Origin: Robertmurraya korlensis NBRC 107688
GTDB taxonomy: Bacteria; Bacillota; Bacilli; Bacillales; Cytobacillaceae
Direction of reading: 5' to 3'
NCBI RefSeq assembly: GCF_001591645.1
Contig: NZ_BCVH01000009.1
Location: 62,001-126,000 of the forward strand
DNA length: 64,000 bases
Under the pieces are notes generated by a model that had not been told where the DNA came from, ran no database searches, and worked only from the letters and a program-made list of their open reading frames with translations. Positions 1 to 8,108 of the stretch are shown one piece after another (the first letter of the stretch is position 1; each line of letters starts with the position of its first letter). The position numbers and the translations under genes are program-made.

Positions 1-290
1 GGGTTCTTAATACACTGGATGAAATGGGAATTAAAGTACCTGAAGATATCTCCATCATCAGTTTCAATAATGTATTAGTATCAGAGATGTCCAGACCGCC
101 TCTAACAAGTGTGGATATTAATATTTTTGACCTGGGATTTGAAGCAGCACGTAGCTTGATTCAAAAGATAGAAAATCCAAAGGAACCAATCAAGAGAATT
201 ATTATTCCCCATCAAATTGTCAAGCGTTTCTCTTGTTCATATCCTAATGAAGAAAGAGTTTTATTACCTCCAAAAGGGACTTTCAGTTGA
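1..290 (+). CDS. LacI-family transcriptional repressor, C-terminal part only
   Basis: The reading frame is open from the window edge, so the 5' end, including the DNA-binding helix-turn-helix, lies outside. About 95 residues remain. They fit the last part of the periplasmic-binding-protein-like effector domain of LacI/GalR repressors: VPEDISIISFNN is the usual 'P-D-I-S-I-I-G/S-F-D/N' strand, followed by PPLTSVDI and a terminal strand ending in a short tail. Which sugar it senses cannot be told from this fragment. A strong terminator follows at once, so it is the last gene of its transcript. The family call is firm; the regulated pathway is unknown. Confidence 0.8.
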   Translation, partial: VLNTLDEMGIKVPEDISIISFNNVLVSEMSRPPLTSVDINIFDLGFEAARSLIQKIENPKEPIKRIIIPHQIVKRFSCSYPNEERVLLPPKGTFS

Positions 291-310
291 AAAGTCCCTT
301 TTCTTTTTTT
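272..310. terminator. bidirectional intrinsic terminator
   Basis: An inverted repeat of AAAAGGGACTTTC and GAAAAGTCCCTTTT is followed by a T-run and preceded by A residues. It sits between two convergent genes, the LacI-type gene and the SDR gene, and can end both transcripts. Confidence 0.85.
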
Positions 311-1172
311 ATCCATTAATGACTGTTCCACCATTCACATGAATCATTTGACCGCTGACATAAGATGAGTCATTAGAAGCGAGAAAAACATAACTAGCAG
401 CAAGTTCATAAGGCTGACCTGCTCTCCCCATCGGTGTATTTGATCCGAATTCTGCTACCTGATCGGCTGGGAAGGTGGAAGGAATGAGAGGAGTCCAAAT
501 AGGTCCTGGAGCGACTCCATTAACCCGAATTCCATCCATGGCAAGTGACTTTGAAAGAGATCTAGTAAACGTAACAATTGCTCCTTTTGTAGCAGAATAG
601 TCAAGGAGTTGCTCGTTCCCTTGATAGGCTGTTATAGATGCGGTATTAATAATCGAACTTCCTTTCTTAAGATGAGGAAGAGCGGCCTTTGTCAAATAAA
701 AATAAGAGAAGATATTTGTACGAAACGTTCGTTCCAGCTGTTCGGACGTTATATCTAGTAAGCTTTTCTGTGGATGCTGTTCAGCAGCATTATTAACTAC
801 TATATCAATTTTGCCAAATTCTTTAATGGTATCTTCTACTATTTGTTTACAAATTTCTTCACTACCAATATCTCCTGCCACGAGTAAACAACGTCTGCCT
901 TCTGACTCTACTTGTTTTTTTGTGTCCTCAGCATCCTTTGTTTCATTTAAATAGGAAACAACTACGTCAGCACCTTCTTTAGCAAAAGAGATGGCAACCG
1001 ATTTACCGATTCCGCTGTCTCCACCTGTTATAATAGCTACTTTATCTTTTAACTTATTTGAACCTTTGTACGCTTCATCGACGTGAATAGGAATAGGTTT
1101 CATTTCTTCTTCTACACCAGGTTGTTGATTTTGGTGTTGAGGTGGGAAAGTTTGTTTGTTATTCTGAGACAA
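309..1172 (-). CDS. SDR-family NAD(P)-dependent oxidoreductase
   Basis: Short-chain dehydrogenase/reductase of the glucose/ribitol dehydrogenase-like general-stress type (YhdF/YhxC/YghA group), 287 residues from the start chosen. The Rossmann motif TGGDSGIG is at residues 49-56 and NNAA at 127-130. The catalytic residues are Ser179, Tyr192 and Lys196 (YSATK). The N-terminal tail rich in Gln and Pro before the fold is typical of this subgroup. An ATG lies nine bases upstream in frame, but AAAGGA is better spaced for the TTG at 1172, which also gives the family's usual MSQ... start. The substrate is not known. It is a single gene, divergent from the aldolase gene, with a weak TATACT-like -10 upstream. 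Confidence 0.85.
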   Translation of the reverse strand: MSQNNKQTFPPQHQNQQPGVEEEMKPIPIHVDEAYKGSNKLKDKVAIITGGDSGIGKSVAISFAKEGADVVVSYLNETKDAEDTKKQVESEGRRCLLVAGDIGSEEICKQIVEDTIKEFGKIDIVVNNAAEQHPQKSLLDITSEQLERTFRTNIFSYFYLTKAALPHLKKGSSIINTASITAYQGNEQLLDYSATKGAIVTFTRSLSKSLAMDGIRVNGVAPGPIWTPLIPSTFPADQVAEFGSNTPMGRAGQPYELAASYVFLASNDSSYVSGQMIHVNGGTVING

Positions 1173-1268
1173 GCATATCATCCTTTCAAAGTATCTTTGT
1201 CATTTCTGTAGTATAGGATAAAAAAGGGGATTTATATGCAAACATAATGATATAGATTCGAATTAAAT

Positions 1269-1298
1269 TTGACGGATTTGTATGAATTGTGATATAAG
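1269..1298 (+). promoter_or_regulatory. sigma-A-type promoter for the aldolase gene
   Basis: TTGACG at 1269-1274 and TATAAG at 1293-1298 are separated by 18 bp, about 55 bp upstream of the ATG at 1353. Confidence 0.5.
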
Positions 1299-1352
1299 CA
1301 ATAATATTACAAATATTTTCTGAAGAAGGAAATCATGTGGAGGAAGTGACTT

Positions 1353-2306
1353 ATGGAACATCGTAGTAAGATATTGGACTGTACCATCAGAGATGGAGGC
1401 TTAGTCAACAATTGGGATTTTAGCGTCGAATTTGTTCAGGACTTGTATAATGGACTAAGTGATGCTGGGGTTGAATATATGGAAATTGGATACAAAAATT
1501 CAGCCAAGCTTTTGAACGTACAAGAGCCTAACCCATGGAGATTTCTTGACGATAACTTCCTAAAAGAGATTATTCCAGTGAAAAAATTCACGAAGCTTTC
1601 TGCTTTAGTGGATATTGGACGAGTAGACCCTAATGACATCCTTCCTCGTGAGCAAAGTATCTTGGATATGATTCGGGTTGCATGCTATGTTCGTGAAGTG
1701 GATAAGGGACTGGAACTTGTACAACTGTTCCATGATTTAGGCTATGAGACTTCTCTCAACATAATGGCGTTATCTAGTGTTCCAGAGCAACAGTTAATAA
1801 AAGCGTTTGACTTGGTAAAAGAGAGTCCGGTAGATGTCGTATATATCGTTGACTCATTCGGAAGCTTAGATCCTGCGGATATTGCACACCAAGTAAAGAA
1901 ATTCCAAGGTCTAATCCCTAACAAACAGCTTGGAATCCATACTCATAATAATATGCAACTGGCATTCGCCAATACGTTAACAGCGTTCCAAAATGGGGTT
2001 ACATACCTTGATTCGTCTGTTTATGGAATGGGTCGTGCGGCGGGTAACTGTAATACAGAGCTTCTCGTTAGTTACATTCAAAAACCAAGCTATGAGCTTA
2101 AGCCAGTTCTAGGCGTGATTGAAAAGCATATGTTAGAAATGCGTAAAAGGTGGGAATGGGGTTATATTATCCCTTATATGATCTCTGGTGTACTCAATGA
2201 ACATCCCCGTATTGCTATGGCATACCGTGATAGCTCAGATAGAGATAAATTTGTAGATTTTTATGACAAAGTAACAACACCCGAAGCTACATTAACCCTA
2301 GAGTGA
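1353..2306 (+). CDS. HMGL-like aldolase domain protein (DRE-TIM metallolyase)
   Basis: A 317-residue protein of the pyruvate carboxylase/HMG-CoA lyase-like TIM-barrel superfamily, which performs metal-dependent aldol or Claisen chemistry. DCTIRDGG at residues 9-16 is the signature that carries the metal-binding Asp and catalytic Arg. GIHTHNN at about 194-200 supplies the metal-binding His pair. It resembles 4-hydroxy-2-oxovalerate aldolase-like proteins, but no partner dehydrogenase gene is adjacent, so the substrate is uncertain. GTGGAGG-type ribosome binding site precedes the ATG. It is monocistronic, with its own promoter and terminator. Confidence 0.8.
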   Translation: MEHRSKILDCTIRDGGLVNNWDFSVEFVQDLYNGLSDAGVEYMEIGYKNSAKLLNVQEPNPWRFLDDNFLKEIIPVKKFTKLSALVDIGRVDPNDILPREQSILDMIRVACYVREVDKGLELVQLFHDLGYETSLNIMALSSVPEQQLIKAFDLVKESPVDVVYIVDSFGSLDPADIAHQVKKFQGLIPNKQLGIHTHNNMQLAFANTLTAFQNGVTYLDSSVYGMGRAAGNCNTELLVSYIQKPSYELKPVLGVIEKHMLEMRKRWEWGYIIPYMISGVLNEHPRIAMAYRDSSDRDKFVDFYDKVTTPEATLTLE

Positions 2307-2321
2307 GAGTAGGATTATTTT

Positions 2322-2353
2322 GAAAAAAGCTGTCATTTTGACAGCTTTTTTCT
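2322..2353 (+). terminator. intrinsic terminator after the aldolase gene
   Basis: AAAAAAGCTGTC and GACAGCTTTTTT form a stem around a 4-nt loop, with a T-run. Confidence 0.85.
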
Positions 2354-2410
2354 TGTGGAATGAGAATTATAAAATGAGGAGCAATTAACATAACCGTTCG
2401 TAGTACCACT

Positions 2411-2511
2411 GGATTCGGACTCCTAAGTACAAATTCTATCTAGTTCTGTCCAAATAGCCCTTGGATTTGGACTACCATGTGCCATTTTTATCTAGTTCTG
2501 TCCAAATAACC
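2411..2511. repeat. two 52-bp tandem repeat units with inverted ends
   Basis: Unit 1 starts at 2411 and unit 2 at 2463, an offset of exactly 52 bp. Each unit has a left arm ATTYGGAC (2413-2420; 2465-2472) and a right arm GTCCAAAT (2448-2455; 2500-2507), so each could fold as a long hairpin. The inner segment ATCTAGTTCT is conserved between units and the rest diverges. No coding potential is seen. Confidence 0.7.
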
Positions 2512-2553
2512 AAAACCGAACCCCTTTAGATTTAACTCCTTGCTTTTTGATTT

Positions 2554-3366
2554 CTAAGGGGTTGTGTTGAGGCTCTCCGCCATCTCCAAATTGTTCTGGT
2601 AGGCAGCCATCGCTAGTTCATACCTCACCTTTTTGCTCACTTCCACGTAATCCGCTTCCTTCACAAGACCTGATAATGAATAACGGTGACCCCTGAAATC
2701 AACGTTCATTTCGGTGATTTGGTTGAATTTGAAACTCTCCACGGGAACGCCGTGCTCATCCTTCAACAGGTATTCCCCGTATTTCTCGTTGCATGTTTGT
2801 GCCACTTCCTCCATCACCTTGAAGGCATCGTCCGGGTTTTGTCTAAAGTTAAGGACAAGGCTTTCGTTCACCCGGCGCCTTCCCCGGCTCCCGTTTTGAA
2901 GTTCTGTGATATTACTATAGGAGACTGAATAGAGGAATCCGTCAAACTGGCGGATTTTGAGGTGGCGAATGCTGATTTCCTCGATTTTCCCCTGATGGTT
3001 TCCATTGATGATGACATAATCACCGTGATAGATCTGGCGCTCGAATAAGTATGTTAGCCCCATAATGTAATCGCGGATGATATGTTGAAAGATCAATGCC
3101 AAGGCACCGGCTACCACGACTGAACCAGTGAAAAGTCTTGACAGTTCAATGAAGTGGCTAAGCATATAAATAAAGAAGAACACTAGTCCCAATGCCTTTG
3201 TCACCTGATTAGCGAAATGCATCAATGTCTCTTCCCGCGGTTCATCTAAGAAGCTTGTTTTGTCAAAGAAAAGCTTAATTGATTTACGAATTAAATAAAC
3301 CATAAGTATAATCAGTAGTGCCACCATTAAAACTTCTACAGGTTGGAACTTTCCCGAGAAAAACAT
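2554..3366 (-). CDS. MscS-family mechanosensitive ion channel
   Basis: Small-conductance mechanosensitive channel homologue of 270 residues in the cytoplasmic membrane; the family releases solutes on hypo-osmotic shock. Predicted membrane helices are at about residues 9-27, 58-76 and 80-100. The last is followed by the beta-domain block GDYVIINGNHQGKIEEI, typical of MscS, and a cytoplasmic alpha/beta domain. An in-frame TTG lies 15 bases upstream, but GGGGG stands 8 nt before the ATG at 3366, which I take as the start. It is a single gene, apparently without neighbours in an operon. Its G+C looks somewhat higher than in flanking genes. Confidence 0.85.
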   Translation of the reverse strand: MFFSGKFQPVEVLMVALLIILMVYLIRKSIKLFFDKTSFLDEPREETLMHFANQVTKALGLVFFFIYMLSHFIELSRLFTGSVVVAGALALIFQHIIRDYIMGLTYLFERQIYHGDYVIINGNHQGKIEEISIRHLKIRQFDGFLYSVSYSNITELQNGSRGRRRVNESLVLNFRQNPDDAFKVMEEVAQTCNEKYGEYLLKDEHGVPVESFKFNQITEMNVDFRGHRYSLSGLVKEADYVEVSKKVRYELAMAAYQNNLEMAESLNTTP

Positions 3367-3796
3367 CCTATCAACCCCCAATGTATTACACTATACCAAA
3401 AGAATATGGAAAAGTAGAAAAACCCCTACTTATTAAGCTCTTTTACTGTTCTTTATATAAAATAAAAACCTTGTATAAATGATATATAAGGTATATGATA
3501 TTGTAAATAAAGCACAAGTTGGAAGATTATTCAAAAATAGGTAATGGTTCCTAAACTAAGGTGACCTACTATTACATGGTCAGAATCATAGACAGAACAA
3601 AGTAAGTATAGAAAATATCATTCACTAGTAACTTTCTAGAGAGATAGTAATCTCCAACCTCCTTAAATGTTATCTGATTCATTGTACGGGTGGAAGAAGG
3701 ATATTTATCCTTATCTGCCTAGAGGGTTACCAGAAGTAGAAGAATGTTCTGAATGATTCCGGAAAAACGATTTTATTAAATATTTAGAAAATACTA
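3367..3796. other. non-coding stretch with no recognised gene
   Basis: About 430 AT-rich bases between the MscS gene and the riboswitch promoter. I find no ORF with a ribosome binding site, no convincing hairpin with a T-run and no RNA gene that I recognise. Confidence 0.5.
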
Positions 3797-3825
3797 TTGA
3801 CAATTTGTTAATAGAATATTAAATT
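3797..3825 (+). promoter_or_regulatory. promoter for the S-box leader
   Basis: TTGACA at 3797-3802, a 17-bp spacer and TAAATT at 3820-3825. Transcription would start near 3832, about 30 bp before the aptamer. Confidence 0.6.
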
Positions 3826-3862
3826 ATGTTTAATACTTTACTAAAGTAAATGAATAATACGT

Positions 3863-3972
3863 TCTCTTATCAAGAGTGGCAGAGGGACTGGCCCGATGAC
3901 GCCCAGCAACCGTTCCGTATGGAATTGGTGCTAAATCCTGCAAAACAAGAAATTGTTTTGAGAGATAAGAGA
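3863..3972 (+). ncRNA. SAM-I (S-box) riboswitch aptamer
   Basis: The P1 helix is CTCTTATC (3864-3871) with GATAAGAG (3964-3971). The conserved S-box core is present: AAGAGTGGCAGAGGGACTGG, then CCCGATGACGCCCAGCAACC, then GGTGCTAAATCCTGC. Bases 3967-3974 (AAGAGAGG) belong partly to P1 and can instead pair with 3999-4006 (CCTCTCTT) in the terminator, which is the expected antiterminator switch. SAM binding should therefore switch off the downstream transporter genes. Confidence 0.95.
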
Positions 3973-3996
3973 GGAGTAGTCCTTAATTTGTGATGA

Positions 3997-4026
3997 AACC
4001 TCTCTTTTCTGGAGAGGTTTTTTTAT
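3997..4026 (+). terminator. riboswitch-controlled terminator
   Basis: AAACCTCTC and GAGAGGTTTTTTT form the terminator hairpin of the S-box leader. Its 5' arm is the partner of the antiterminator sequence at 3967-3974. Confidence 0.9.
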
Positions 4027-4101
4027 ATTTAGTATATTAAAACTCTCCTAAGAGCAACGTTGGTAAAAAGGCAAAAAGACAAAAAAAGGGGAGAAATCAA
4101 C

Positions 4102-5214
4102 ATGAAGAGGAATTTTTTAAGAAGTACATTTGTATCAGCAATCGCGGCCACACTTTTGCTTACAGGCTGTGCATCAGGGGGAGAAACAAAGAAAGCAACA
4201 GGAACGAATACTCCTATTGAAGGTGTACCTGAACGTTTTGCTAACGGGGACCAGCCTAAGATCAAAGTAATTCGTAAAATTGGTGGGGATGATCACACAG
4301 CTCAATTTTTAGCTGGTGCAAAACAAGAAGGTGAAGCACTTGGGTTCCAAGTGGATGTGTTTACTGCAAATGGAGATACGGCGAAATTTCATGATGCAAT
4401 TAACCAAGCATTAAACCAAGATTATGATGGATTTATTATTTCGCACGGTGATGACGACGCAACCGTTAGAGACGTAGAAAAGATTGTAGATGCAGGAAAG
4501 AGCGTAGTCGCCTTTGATTCGAATGCAAACTTAACAAGTGTTGACGGTGTCACGCTTGTATCACAAGATGATGAAGCGTTAGCTACTCTGTCATTGGATC
4601 AATTAGTAAAGGAAACAAAAGGGGAAGCGAATATTGCATACTTATGGGTTGATGGTTTCCCGCCAATGGTTAGACGAAATAAAGTTTATGAAGATGTTTT
4701 AGCGAAAAATCCTGGCATTAAAGAAGTAGAGCGCTTTGGGGTAGCAGCAGCAGATACGAGTGTTCAAACCCAAAATGCTGTTGCAGCAATGTTGAATAAA
4801 TATCCTAAGGGTGAACTAGATGCGATTTTCGCAACATGGGATGCTTTTGCGATCGGTGCTGCTCGTGCGTTAAAAGAAGCGGGTAGAGAAGAAGTTAAAA
4901 TCTATGGAATCGATGTTTCAAATGCTGATTTGCAGGAAATCCAAAGAGAAGGCAGTGCTTGGAGATATACGGCAGCTGTTGATCCTAAGTTGATCGGTGC
5001 TGTAAATATGAGAATACTCGCAAAGAAATTAGCAGGCGAGGAAACACCACAAACTTATGATTTGCAGGCTTCACTTATCTCCCAAGAAGACCTTCAGAAA
5101 TCAAAAGATCCTGTTAATATGGTTAATCTAACTGAAATCATTGAAGGATGGGGCCAATCAACAGAATTTGAAGAAGACTGGATGACGACGCTAAAGGAAC
5201 ACTATAAGAAGTAA
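4102..5214 (+). CDS. sugar-type ABC transporter substrate-binding lipoprotein (RbsB-like)
   Basis: Extracellular solute receptor of the periplasmic-binding-protein type I family, 370 residues. The N-terminus is a lipoprotein signal with lipobox LLTGC; Cys23 would be lipidated. A Peripla_BP_4-like domain follows, resembling ribose/xylose/rhamnose receptors. An upstream in-frame GTG or ATG is possible, but AAAGGGGAG stands correctly before the ATG at 4102 and only this start gives a clean signal peptide. It is the first gene of an SBP-ATPase-permease operon. The SAM riboswitch in its leader links the ligand to sulfur or methionine metabolism; methylthioribose or a related deoxy-sugar is my inference, not proven. 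Confidence 0.85.
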   Translation: MKRNFLRSTFVSAIAATLLLTGCASGGETKKATGTNTPIEGVPERFANGDQPKIKVIRKIGGDDHTAQFLAGAKQEGEALGFQVDVFTANGDTAKFHDAINQALNQDYDGFIISHGDDDATVRDVEKIVDAGKSVVAFDSNANLTSVDGVTLVSQDDEALATLSLDQLVKETKGEANIAYLWVDGFPPMVRRNKVYEDVLAKNPGIKEVERFGVAAADTSVQTQNAVAAMLNKYPKGELDAIFATWDAFAIGAARALKEAGREEVKIYGIDVSNADLQEIQREGSAWRYTAAVDPKLIGAVNMRILAKKLAGEETPQTYDLQASLISQEDLQKSKDPVNMVNLTEIIEGWGQSTEFEEDWMTTLKEHYKK

Positions 5215-5227
5215 GGGACTTATTGAT

Positions 5228-5264
5228 AAACACTCTCTTTTTCACAAGATTAAGAGAGTGTTTC
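5228..5264 (+). terminator. intercistronic hairpin after the binding-protein gene
   Basis: AAACACTCTCTT (5228-5239) and AAGAGAGTGTTT (5252-5263) form a 12-bp stem without a long T-run. In ABC operons such hairpins often protect the receptor mRNA or partly terminate it, so that the receptor is made in excess. Confidence 0.6.
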
Positions 5265-5284
5265 TTTGAAAGGACGGTGACATC

Positions 5285-6787
5285 ATGACTACTCTAGAGA
5301 TGAAGAATGTCTCAATTGAATTTCCTGGAGTAAAAGCCTTAAATGGGGTAGATTTTTCGGTTGAAAGCGGGAAAACCCATGCCTTAATCGGAGCTAATGG
5401 TGCTGGAAAATCGACACTAATGAAGGTTCTTTCAGGGGCATATGACCACTATACTGGTGAAATTTTAATGGATGGACAGGCACTTTCCATTCGTTCCCCC
5501 AAAAGTGCTATGGATTCAGGAATTCAAATTGTCTATCAGGAAGTGGATACAGCTCTAATCCCATATTTAACGGTAGCTGAAAATATCATGTTAATGGACA
5601 CGGTACATAACATGGGAAAAAAACAATGGGTTAATTGGAAGCAAATGCATTCGAAAGCGGCCACCATCCTATCGGAAATAAATTTGACTCTGAATACAAA
5701 AAAACTAGTAAGTGAATTGACATTGGCAGAAAAACAAATGGTTTTAATCGCTAGAGCAGTATCGAAAGAATGTAAATTTCTCATTTTGGATGAACCGACA
5801 GCACCACTTAGTCATACAGAAACGAATGAATTATTTCGTATAGTACTAGAATTAAAAAGACGTAATGTTGGAATTATTTTTATATCACATCGACTTCCTG
5901 AGATTTTTAAGATTTGTGATGAGATTACGATTATGCGAAATGGGGAAGTTGTCGAGAGACAGAGAGTCTCGGATACCACTCAAAACAAAGTAGTGGAGCA
6001 TATGCTTGGCCAAGAACTAGGTGAACAATTTCCTGAAAGATCTATAACCTTTGGAAATACGGTCCTTGAGGTAAAAGGACTTACAGATAGAGAGAAAATT
6101 AAAGGTTTCAGCATGCAAGTCAGAGCAGGAGAGATTGTGGGAATTGCCGGGCTTGTAGGTGCCGGTAAGACTGAATTCTGTAAAGCCCTGTTTGGGGCTG
6201 AAGGCAAATTAGTGGCGGGTGAAATCAAGGTGAACGGAAAAAGGGTTAGCGTTAAGAATCCGTATGAAGCTGTTAAGAATGGACTTGCCTTGGTCCCTGA
6301 AGAGCGCCGAAAAGAAGGTATTCTTGTAAATGAATCGGTTGAATCAAATTTATCTGTTGTGAATTTAGGACGTTTTTCAAAAGAATTAAGCTTTCTAGAT
6401 CGGAAAAAAGAAAAGTTAGTTGCAAAAGCATTGATCAACCGTCTGGGAATCAAGACACCGTCAGAAGAAACAAAAGTTCAAAATCTTTCTGGAGGTAATC
6501 AACAAAAGGTTGCGATTGGAAAATGGCTGGTAGCTGAGGCAGATGTATATATCTTTGATGAGCCGACTAAAGGTGTAGATGTTGGCGCCAAAAAGGATAT
6601 TTTTAATCTCATTGTCGAGCTGGCAAGCCGTGGAAAAGCTATTATTTATGCATCATCTGAAGCTTCAGAGATCATGGGAATTACCAATCGGGTCTACATT
6701 CTTTATGATGGAAAGTCAGTGAAGGAACTAGAAACAAACTCAACAAATGAAGAAGAACTATTATTCTATTCAACAGGGGGCAGGTAA
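5285..6787 (+). CDS. sugar-type ABC transporter ATP-binding protein (RbsA-like)
   Basis: Two fused ATPase domains in 500 residues, as in RbsA, MglA and XylG, energising import at the inner face of the membrane. In the first domain, Walker A is GANGAGKST (36-44), Walker B is FLILDEPT (165-172) and the signature is degenerate (LTLAEKQ, 145-151). In the second domain, Walker A is GLVGAGKTE (289-297), the signature LSGGNQQ (401-407) and Walker B YIFDEPT. Asymmetry between the two domains is normal for this family. GGACGGTGACATC precedes the ATG. The permease gene starts directly after its stop codon. Confidence 0.9.
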   Translation: MTTLEMKNVSIEFPGVKALNGVDFSVESGKTHALIGANGAGKSTLMKVLSGAYDHYTGEILMDGQALSIRSPKSAMDSGIQIVYQEVDTALIPYLTVAENIMLMDTVHNMGKKQWVNWKQMHSKAATILSEINLTLNTKKLVSELTLAEKQMVLIARAVSKECKFLILDEPTAPLSHTETNELFRIVLELKRRNVGIIFISHRLPEIFKICDEITIMRNGEVVERQRVSDTTQNKVVEHMLGQELGEQFPERSITFGNTVLEVKGLTDREKIKGFSMQVRAGEIVGIAGLVGAGKTEFCKALFGAEGKLVAGEIKVNGKRVSVKNPYEAVKNGLALVPEERRKEGILVNESVESNLSVVNLGRFSKELSFLDRKKEKLVAKALINRLGIKTPSEETKVQNLSGGNQQKVAIGKWLVAEADVYIFDEPTKGVDVGAKKDIFNLIVELASRGKAIIYASSEASEIMGITNRVYILYDGKSVKELETNSTNEEELLFYSTGGR

Positions 6788-6788
6788 G

Positions 6789-7790
6789 ATGGAGGCAAAC
6801 ATATCAGCAAAGAAAAAGACCCCAACAAAAATGTCTTTTGATCTCTTCCAATTTTTATATAAATATGGAACGATTATTACGATCATTGCACTCATTATCC
6901 TATTTTCGTTGGCCAATCCATCTTTTATACAGGGAAATAATATTGTCAATATCTTGCGATCTATATCAATTGTCACAATCATTGCAATCGGAATTACAAT
7001 TAGCTTAACCGTTAATGGATTCGATCTTTCCGTTGGATCGGTGGCATCCTTATCAAACGCGGTCGTTATTTCCATGTTTGTCTGGTTTTCGCAAAATACC
7101 TTTGTAGCCATTATCTCGGCAATGGCAGCAGCGTTAATTGTAGGGATATTGAACTCCATTATGATTGTAAAAATGCGGATTCCTGATATGTTATTGACCC
7201 TTGCGACGATGTTTATTATCCAGGGAACAGCATTGACCTATACAAAGGGAGCGACGGTCTCACAAAACATGGTGATGCCCGATGGGAAGATGGCTGAAGG
7301 TCTGATTAGTCCGTTTTTCTCAAAAATCGGTCAGGTACCTTGGATTATTCTGATCATGGTCGTTGTCGTAGTAGTGGTTCATATCTTTTTAACGTATACA
7401 AAACACGGAAGATACATGTATGTGATTGGGGGGAATACGGAAGCAGCAAGATTATCAGGAATTCCGGTTAATAAATACAAAGTAGCAGCCTACCTGCTTT
7501 CGGCACTTTTTGCAGCAATTGGCGGGATTGTCTTAGCTTCACGGGTGATGACATCTGAAATCAACTCAGGCGCGCCTTACTTAATGGATTCTGTAGCAGC
7601 AGCATTTATCGGATTTTCTGTTTTAGGTGCCGGTAAGCCCAATGCATTTGGAACCTTCGTAGGTGCAGTATTGATCGGGATATTAGCAAATGGCCTCGTG
7701 ATGATGTCTGTTCCTTATTTCGCAATGGACATCGTAAAGGGAACGGTTTTAGCATTTGCGTTGGCCATTACATACTATAAACAAAAGTAA
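6789..7790 (+). CDS. sugar-type ABC transporter permease (RbsC-like)
   Basis: A 333-residue integral membrane protein of the BPD_transp_2 family (RbsC/XylH/AraH type). Several hydrophobic helices begin at about residue 20. The conserved permease segment NGFDLSVGSVASL is followed by a second block with GGNTEAARLSGIPV, which is the family's EAA-like coupling loop. An ATG 42 bases upstream lies inside rbsA-like coding sequence; the ATG at 6789 has GGGGGCAGG in front and follows the upstream TAA by one base. It forms the membrane channel for the receptor and ATPase encoded before it. Confidence 0.9.
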   Translation: MEANISAKKKTPTKMSFDLFQFLYKYGTIITIIALIILFSLANPSFIQGNNIVNILRSISIVTIIAIGITISLTVNGFDLSVGSVASLSNAVVISMFVWFSQNTFVAIISAMAAALIVGILNSIMIVKMRIPDMLLTLATMFIIQGTALTYTKGATVSQNMVMPDGKMAEGLISPFFSKIGQVPWIILIMVVVVVVVHIFLTYTKHGRYMYVIGGNTEAARLSGIPVNKYKVAAYLLSALFAAIGGIVLASRVMTSEINSGAPYLMDSVAAAFIGFSVLGAGKPNAFGTFVGAVLIGILANGLVMMSVPYFAMDIVKGTVLAFALAITYYKQK

Positions 7791-7836
7791 AAGCTCGGTT
7801 CGGGGGTCGGTACCTTCTCCGAGCTTTTTATTTTTG
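7791..7836 (+). terminator. terminator of the ABC transporter operon
   Basis: AAGCTCGG and CCGAGCTT form a stem around a 14-nt loop, followed by TTTATTTTT. Confidence 0.85.
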
Positions 7837-8033
7837 TTATAAAACAATTTGAAGTTAATTGTACTAGGCTGCAGGAATCAGTTTGATAATTGCGTCCTGT
7901 TCGAGAAACTTTATTCCACTCTTTGTTAAAGAAATTAGAGATACTACCATACACCACGGAGTACACATTACCAATCAAAAGATAAAAATATCAAATAAAA
8001 ATTGCCAATTTATTAATTCAAAACACAAACAAT
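7837..8033. other. non-coding stretch, no recognised feature
   Basis: About 200 AT-rich bases between the transporter terminator and the nrdD control region. I see no ORF with a ribosome binding site and no RNA structure that I recognise. Confidence 0.5.
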
Positions 8034-8042
8034 TGTCACAGA

Positions 8043-8093
8043 TATAATCTATATGTCGTGTTAATATTTCTAAGTGATTTCTATATGTTGTGT
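8043..8093 (+). promoter_or_regulatory. nrdD control region: -10 element and two NrdR-like boxes
   Basis: CTATATGTCGTGT (8049-8061) and CTATATGTTGTGT (8081-8093) are near-identical. They fit the right-hand 13 bases of the NrdR consensus acaCwAtATaTwGtgt with one or two deviations each. Their offset is 32 bp, three helical turns, as is usual for paired NrdR boxes. A TATAAT at 8043-8048 abuts the first box, so bound NrdR would block transcription when deoxynucleotides are plentiful. Confidence 0.75.
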
Positions 8094-8108
8094 TAAGGAG
8101 GAAGGGTT

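Noticed and set aside
3540-3780. remnant of a gene or insertion sequence in the non-coding stretch
   Set aside because: All frames have frequent stops and no recognisable protein segment or terminal inverted repeats.
8030-8050. Fnr site before nrdD (TTGTCACAG)
   Set aside because: Only one half-site is present; the paired NrdR-like boxes explain the region better.
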